From Chitinophagaceae bacterium (lineage in GTDB: Bacteria > Bacteroidota > Bacteroidia > Chitinophagales > Chitinophagaceae): DNA of 48,513 bases. Location of the stretch: positions 1 through 48,513 of the forward strand of contig CANCEU010000018.1 in NCBI GenBank assembly GCA_947375185.1, in the 5' to 3' direction. Shown here piece after piece: positions 44,694-48,513 of the stretch (positions are counted from its first letter, which is position 1; each line of letters opens with the position of its first letter). The notes under the pieces were generated by a model, which had not been told where the DNA came from, made no database searches, and was given only the letters and a program-made list of their open reading frames with translations. The translations under genes were made by a program, and so were the position numbers.

Positions 44694-44804
44694 ATTGTTG
44701 CAATTAATTTGTGTGGCTATTTTAGCCCTCTATTTTCCCAACAATCTATTATGGTTCTTTTTTCCAGGAAGCTCATTGTTAACTCAAAAAACAAAACAAT
44801 GAGC
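44694..44804 (+). promoter_or_regulatory. Translational expression platform with sequestered btuB start codon
   Basis: Four segments can pair in alternatives. Segment 1 ATTGTTG (44694-44700) pairs with segment 2 CAACAAT (44739-44745). Segment 2 can instead pair, by its AACAAT, with ATTGTT of segment 3 (44775-44780). Segment 3 GCTCATTGTT (44771-44780) pairs perfectly over 10 bases with segment 4 AACAATGAGC (44795-44804), which contains the ATG at 44799. 1:2 plus 3:4 hides the start; 2:3 frees it. No T-run follows, so translation, not termination, is probably controlled. Which state cobalamin favours is inferred from family behaviour. Confidence 0.6.
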
Positions 44805-46736
44805 AAAAAATTAATCACGCTCTCGGTTGGCTTAATCGCTACCACCCTCCTCTTTGGGCAAAAAGACAGTCTTTCACAAAACAAAATGGGTGGCATTAGT
44901 AGTAGTACACTTGATGATGTTATTGTCACTGCCAACAAAATTGAGCAGAAACAAAACACAACCGGAAAAGTGGTTACTGTAATTACTGCTGAACAACTCA
45001 ATGCGCATGCTGGGCAATCCGTTGCACAGGTATTAAGCGAACAAGCTGGTTTATATTTACCAGGAACTTTAAGCAATGCGGGAACGGTGCCAAGTATTTA
45101 TATGCGTGGCGCTTCGAGTGGTCGTACATTAATTTTAATAGACGGAGCCCCAGTGGGTGACCCTTCAATGATTAGTAATGAGTTTGATTTAAACTTAGTT
45201 CCCTTAGCACAAATTGAACGAATTGAAATTTTAAAAGGCTCACAAAGTACCATGTATGGATCTGATGCCATTGGAGGAGTGATTAATATTATTACTAAGA
45301 AAAAATTAGGGAGTTTTATTACGGGTGGGGCAAGCACAGGAACCTATGGTACTAACACAAATCAAATAGCTTTGAATGGCGTACTTGCTAAAATAAATTA
45401 TACCATTGGTTTTGAAAATCAAAAATCAGATGGATTTTCTTCGGCAACTGATAAATACAATTCTGGCAATTTTGATAAAGATGGTTACCAAAATAATAGC
45501 TGGTTTACTAAACTAAATTACGCCATCAATGACAAATGGTCGTTGCAGGCAAATACCCGTAAAACTGCTTACAAGGCTAGTATTGATTATGGCGCTTTTA
45601 AGGATGATAAGGACGAATACTTTAACAATGCAACTACTATTTCGGGTTTGCAAGTAAAATATAAAAAAGAAAAAGCCATTTTTCAGTTTCAATATCAATA
45701 TACTACACAGGATCGTAGTTACTTAAACGATAGTGTTGATAAGCAATATATTACTTACGAGAACAACCAATATGCAGGTAAAACACATTTTGCTGATTTA
45801 TTTTTATCAAAATCACTTGGACAAAATATTCAATGGATTATTGGCTCTGATTTTAGATATGGATCTTATCATCAAACCTATGCTAGCATTAGCAAATGGG
45901 GCCCTTATAATGAAAACTTTAAAGACACTTTCCAATTTCAAAATGCGCTGTATGGTTCATTGCTAATAAATGACGCATCTAAAAAATGGTTAATGGAATT
46001 AGGAACAAGATATAACCATCATTCACGTTATGGAGACAATCAAACTTTCACTATTAGCCCATCTTATGTAATTCAACCAGGCCTGCGTTTAATATCAAGC
46101 GTATCATCTGGATTTAAAGCGCCAAGCTTGTACCAAATAAGTTATAATACCCAATTAAAAGCAGAAACATCGGTAAATACTGAAATTGGTATTGATTATA
46201 AATCTAGCCCATTAGATGCAAGAGTGGTATATTTTAACAGAACCATCAACAATGGCATTGATTACAATTACATTGATTACAACTTTTTTAATTTCATAAA
46301 ACAAAAAGTAAATGGAATAGAAGTTGAATTAACGCATCAACTGCCACACAAACAATGGATTGGGGTAAATTATACTTTATTAAATGGACAAGAAACCAAC
46401 CAAAATAGAGTGACCACAACTGACACCATTACTTATTATTACTTATTAAAAAGGCCAAAGCATAGTTTACAATTACAATATCATTTTACATACAATAAAT
46501 GGACAGCCTCCATTTCGGGCCGATATATTAGTAGTCGATTTGATGTAGGTGGCTATACAACTCCTGATGTAAAATTGGATTACTATACAATATTAAATGC
46601 ACATATTCAATACCAAGAAAACAAGTGGCTTAGTTTTTACATTGACGCGCAAAATATATTTGAGGATCGTTTTCAAGAAATATACGGATATAATACCATG
46701 GGCAGAACCCTACAAATTGGATTCAGATTGCACTAA
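44799..46736 (+). CDS. btuB: TonB-dependent vitamin B12 receptor, BtuB-like
   Basis: Outer-membrane receptor that imports corrinoids using TonB energy. From the ATG at 44799 it is 645 aa. A signal peptide (MSKKLITLSVGLIATTLLFG) is followed by a TonB-box-like segment (DDVIVTANK), the plug (KVVTVITAEQLNAH onward, IYMRGASSGRTLILIDGAPV, IEILKGSQSTMYGSDAIGGVINIIT) and a beta-barrel. The barrel ends with DAQNIFEDRFQEIYGYNTMGRTLQIGFRLH, a terminal aromatic-rich strand like that of BtuB. The open frame starts at 44709, with a possible ATG at 44751, but the signal peptide and the sequestering hairpin both point to 44799. The riboswitch makes the B12 assignment strong. Confidence 0.93.
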   Translation: MSKKLITLSVGLIATTLLFGQKDSLSQNKMGGISSSTLDDVIVTANKIEQKQNTTGKVVTVITAEQLNAHAGQSVAQVLSEQAGLYLPGTLSNAGTVPSIYMRGASSGRTLILIDGAPVGDPSMISNEFDLNLVPLAQIERIEILKGSQSTMYGSDAIGGVINIITKKKLGSFITGGASTGTYGTNTNQIALNGVLAKINYTIGFENQKSDGFSSATDKYNSGNFDKDGYQNNSWFTKLNYAINDKWSLQANTRKTAYKASIDYGAFKDDKDEYFNNATTISGLQVKYKKEKAIFQFQYQYTTQDRSYLNDSVDKQYITYENNQYAGKTHFADLFLSKSLGQNIQWIIGSDFRYGSYHQTYASISKWGPYNENFKDTFQFQNALYGSLLINDASKKWLMELGTRYNHHSRYGDNQTFTISPSYVIQPGLRLISSVSSGFKAPSLYQISYNTQLKAETSVNTEIGIDYKSSPLDARVVYFNRTINNGIDYNYIDYNFFNFIKQKVNGIEVELTHQLPHKQWIGVNYTLLNGQETNQNRVTTTDTITYYYLLKRPKHSLQLQYHFTYNKWTASISGRYISSRFDVGGYTTPDVKLDYYTILNAHIQYQENKWLSFYIDAQNIFEDRFQEIYGYNTMGRTLQIGFRLH

Positions 46737-46768
46737 AATTGCTTTCATTTAGCTAAAGGTTACTAAAT

Positions 46769-46804
46769 AAAAAAAGCTTTGTATCTTCATACAAAGCTTT
46801 TTTT
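46769..46804 (+). terminator. Intrinsic terminator of btuB, ending at the marC start codon
   Basis: A run of 7 A, GCTTTGTAT, a CTTC loop, ATACAAAGC and 7 T form a perfect 16-pair stem with a 4-base loop. The T-run ends at 46804 and the marC ATG is at 46805, so the hairpin lies entirely before the codon without spacing. Confidence 0.85.
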
Positions 46805-47383
46805 ATGGAATTCCACTTTAATGAATTAGTCACTGTTATTTTTACTTTGTTTGCCGTAATTGATATTGTGGGTTCTATACCATTATTAATTGCCATGAAG
46901 GAAAAGGCAGGAGTTATTAAATCCATGCAAGTAACCCTTATTTCAGGTGGATTGATGGTTGCTTTTTTATTTTTAGGAAAACCTTTTTTAAGTGTGTTGG
47001 GACTGGATGTGAAATCTTTTGCGGTAGGAGGTTCAATTGTGATTTTTTTATTAGGCCTTGAAATGGTATTGGGACATGAGATATTTAAAGGAGATAAAAA
47101 TGGACATACTGGCTCCGTGGTGCCTATTGCCTTTCCTATTATTGCAGGAAGTGGTACACTTACAACCATCATGTCGTTGAAAGCCAACTTTGAAGAAGTT
47201 TATATTTTATTAGGCATTCTCGTAAATTTAGTGATTGTGTTTGCTGTTTTAAAATCACTAAATATTATTGAACGCTTATTAGGCCCAGGCGGACTTTTAG
47301 CAGTTCGTAAATTTTTTGGTGTAATCCTTTTAGCAATCGCTGTTAAGATATTCTCTAGTAATGTGGGAGCGTTAAAGCGCTAA
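46805..47383 (+). CDS. MarC-family integral membrane protein
   Basis: A 192-aa inner-membrane protein of six helices. The MarC/YhgN pattern is visible: FTLFAVIDIVGSIPLLI in helix 1, a GKPFLSVLGLDVKSFAVGGSIVIFLLGLEM block, PIAFPIIAGSGTLTTIM and a C-terminal FFGVILLAIAVKIF. Function is unresolved; MarC was once linked to antibiotic resistance but that link has been withdrawn. The family-typical N-terminus begins right at the ATG at 46805, so no downstream start is preferred, although the btuB terminator abuts it. Confidence 0.88.
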   Translation: MEFHFNELVTVIFTLFAVIDIVGSIPLLIAMKEKAGVIKSMQVTLISGGLMVAFLFLGKPFLSVLGLDVKSFAVGGSIVIFLLGLEMVLGHEIFKGDKNGHTGSVVPIAFPIIAGSGTLTTIMSLKANFEEVYILLGILVNLVIVFAVLKSLNIIERLLGPGGLLAVRKFFGVILLAIAVKIFSSNVGALKR

Positions 47384-47531
47384 AAATTATAAACTAATTT
47401 AAATTATGTACTGAATTGTGTGGCTTGGTTAATTAAATTTTTAATTCAACTTATTACAAAATAAAAGCAAAATTCAATATTATCTTATTGGTTTATCTAC
47501 GCTTTATTATAATAGTATTTCGACACTAATG

Positions 47532-47570
47532 AAAAAGAATATATGAGAATGTATTTTTAATATATTCTTT
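47532..47570 (-). terminator. Candidate AT-rich terminator of the tail-fibre-like gene
   Basis: AAAGAATATAT (minus-strand left arm, 47560-47570) pairs perfectly over 11 bases with 47534-47544, with a 15-base loop and a 5-T run after it. The left arm overlaps the last codons and the stop is in the loop. Only one G-C pair, so it may be weak. Confidence 0.35.
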
Positions 47571-48513
47571 CTATTGAAATGAAGTTGTTATTGAAATTAG
47601 CACCAATCATCAATGTAATACGATATACTCTACTATTTGTAGTATCGTTCAATATATAAGTTGATTGATTGCCTTGACTGAATCCCCAACCAAATGCCGA
47701 ATTAGCTGCAGTTGTGGTATATGTTACACCGGTTGCAGATGTACCTCCCATAGTGTTATTTGAATAAGTTGCACTTATATCAGCAACAAATGAGGCTGAT
47801 ACTGCAGCAATACTCAGTCCGGCCAATGAGCCACCTGCACCATTTCGTGTTGGGCCTGCTTTAACATTGTCTAATTGAACAAATGAACCAGTATTTATTA
47901 TTCCACTTGCTTTTGTTACCAAATTACCAGTAGGATCTGTTACATTAATCTTACCAGTCACATTCACATTTCCGCTATTATCTATTCTAAGTCTTTCAGT
48001 ACCGTTAGTGCGCATCACAATGTTATTACTCATATCTGTAACGGTAGAAAATCCAGAAATATCAATTGATGATTGAGAATTTACACTAGTTCCTCCACCA
48101 GCAGATAATCTTAAAAAACCGTCATCTGCTAAATCATTTTGAGCATTACCAGAAATTGAACCAACACCTCTTATCTCATAATTACCAATTATACTAGTAT
48201 TTAAAGAAGGCCTATTGATTGAATTACCAAATCCGCTGGCTAGTTTCACCCCACCACCTGCAATATTTAGTAAAGAAGTTGGGTTATTTGTTCCAATCCC
48301 AACATTCCCTGTTGTATTATACGTATTTGTTCCAGCAAGTACCCAAGGATTCACAATAGCAGAGGACCCTATTTGCTCAATATTTGCATAAGTATAATTA
48401 GGAATAGTTTTAGCACTTGCTGTAGCTGCAATAACATTTAAAGCAATGGTTGTATTTACAGTAGGCGTATATATAATTTCACTTATACCATTACCCCCAG
48501 CAGGGCTGGCAAA
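47557..48513 (-). CDS. Tail-fibre/adhesin-like repetitive surface protein (N-terminus beyond the edge)
   Basis: At least 318 codons; the frame stays open to the right edge. The product is rich in Asn, Gly, Ser and Thr. A typical NVGIGTNNPTSLLNIAGG motif lies near the middle, then GTERLRIDNSGNVNVTGKINV, the beta-helical repeat style of phage tail-fibre and related Bacteroidota surface proteins. The C-terminus is a separate beta-rich domain ending NNNFISIERIY. It does not show the Lys/Gly-rich type IX sorting-domain pattern I would expect for a T9SS substrate. A GTG at 48354 would give 265 aa, but upstream codons carry the same composition, so the gene very probably starts outside. No catalytic motif is visible; an S74 autocleavage peptidase domain is not seen. 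Confidence 0.7.
   Translation of the reverse strand, partial: FASPAGGNGISEIIYTPTVNTTIALNVIAATASAKTIPNYTYANIEQIGSSAIVNPWVLAGTNTYNTTGNVGIGTNNPTSLLNIAGGGVKLASGFGNSINRPSLNTSIIGNYEIRGVGSISGNAQNDLADDGFLRLSAGGGTSVNSQSSIDISGFSTVTDMSNNIVMRTNGTERLRIDNSGNVNVTGKINVTDPTGNLVTKASGIINTGSFVQLDNVKAGPTRNGAGGSLAGLSIAAVSASFVADISATYSNNTMGGTSATGVTYTTTAANSAFGWGFSQGNQSTYILNDTTNSRVYRITLMIGANFNNNFISIERIY

Noticed and set aside
46753..47187. 144-aa minus-strand ORF opposite marC
   Set aside because: Antisense of marC; it would also begin inside marC and end over the btuB terminator.
47384..47531. AATTAAA/TTTAATT stem after marC as a terminator
   Set aside because: Short AT-only stem in an AT-rich gap without a T-run; could arise by chance. 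I see nothing else in this stretch.

Overview
The window is an AT-rich, gene-dense stretch of a Bacteroidota chromosome. I infer family Chitinophagaceae or a close relative. The evidence is a complete gldK-gldL-gldM-gldN block (gliding/type IX secretion core), several Bacteroidota-type families (DUF4271, DUF4783, the haem-binding domain protein), an AtpB with a signal-peptide-bearing N-terminal extension, and repeated TAnnTTTG -7 promoter motifs a few bases to about 30 bases before start codons. I see no transposase, integrase, CRISPR array, tRNA or rRNA. This is mostly core genome; the only accessory-looking gene is the tail-fibre-like protein cut by the right edge.

Layout. 1-3270 (minus): atpE (cut by the edge), atpB and an exporter ABC transporter. 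3342-7446 (plus): rel, purA and a very acidic small protein. 7477-10682 (minus): lytic transglycosylase, gatA, tatA and rplS. 10785-15641 (minus): pheT, a coiled-coil protein, zapA, a 6S-like RNA and rny. 15858-21315 (plus): dnaB, rsmE, a GNAT-like protein and dnaX. 21323-22085 (minus): an SUI1/YciH factor and a DUF4783 protein. 22199-26818 (plus): gpmI, a haem-binding protein, engB and a second ABC exporter. Then come a DUF2721 protein (minus), uvrC (plus), the gldKLMN block (minus, 29121-33735) and a DUF4271-hemD-YyaL operon (minus). hemW (plus) and gpsA (minus) follow, then a TolC plus membrane-fusion-protein efflux pair (minus) and an APC permease (minus). The right end holds a cobalamin riboswitch with a btuB-like TonB receptor (plus), marC (plus) and the tail-fibre-like gene (minus, partial).

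The genes fall into recognisable jobs: energy (atpB/E), replication (dnaB, dnaX), translation (pheT, gatA, rplS, rsmE, YciH), RNA decay (rny), division (zapA), stress signalling (rel), haem supply (hemD, hemW), secretion (tat, gld) and B12 uptake (btuB).

The most interesting signals are regulatory. First, a cobalamin riboswitch is followed by four mutually exclusive pairing segments, the last of which contains the btuB start codon. Second, dnaX has a ten-A slippery run with stops waiting in both other frames, just where a short gamma subunit would end. Third, a 6S-like folded RNA lies between zapA and rny. Fourth, a cluster of DnaA-box-like sites sits before dnaB. Fifth, an 8+8 palindrome overlies the efflux operon promoter. 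Sixth, several promoters sit so close to start codons that the transcripts should be leaderless or nearly so.
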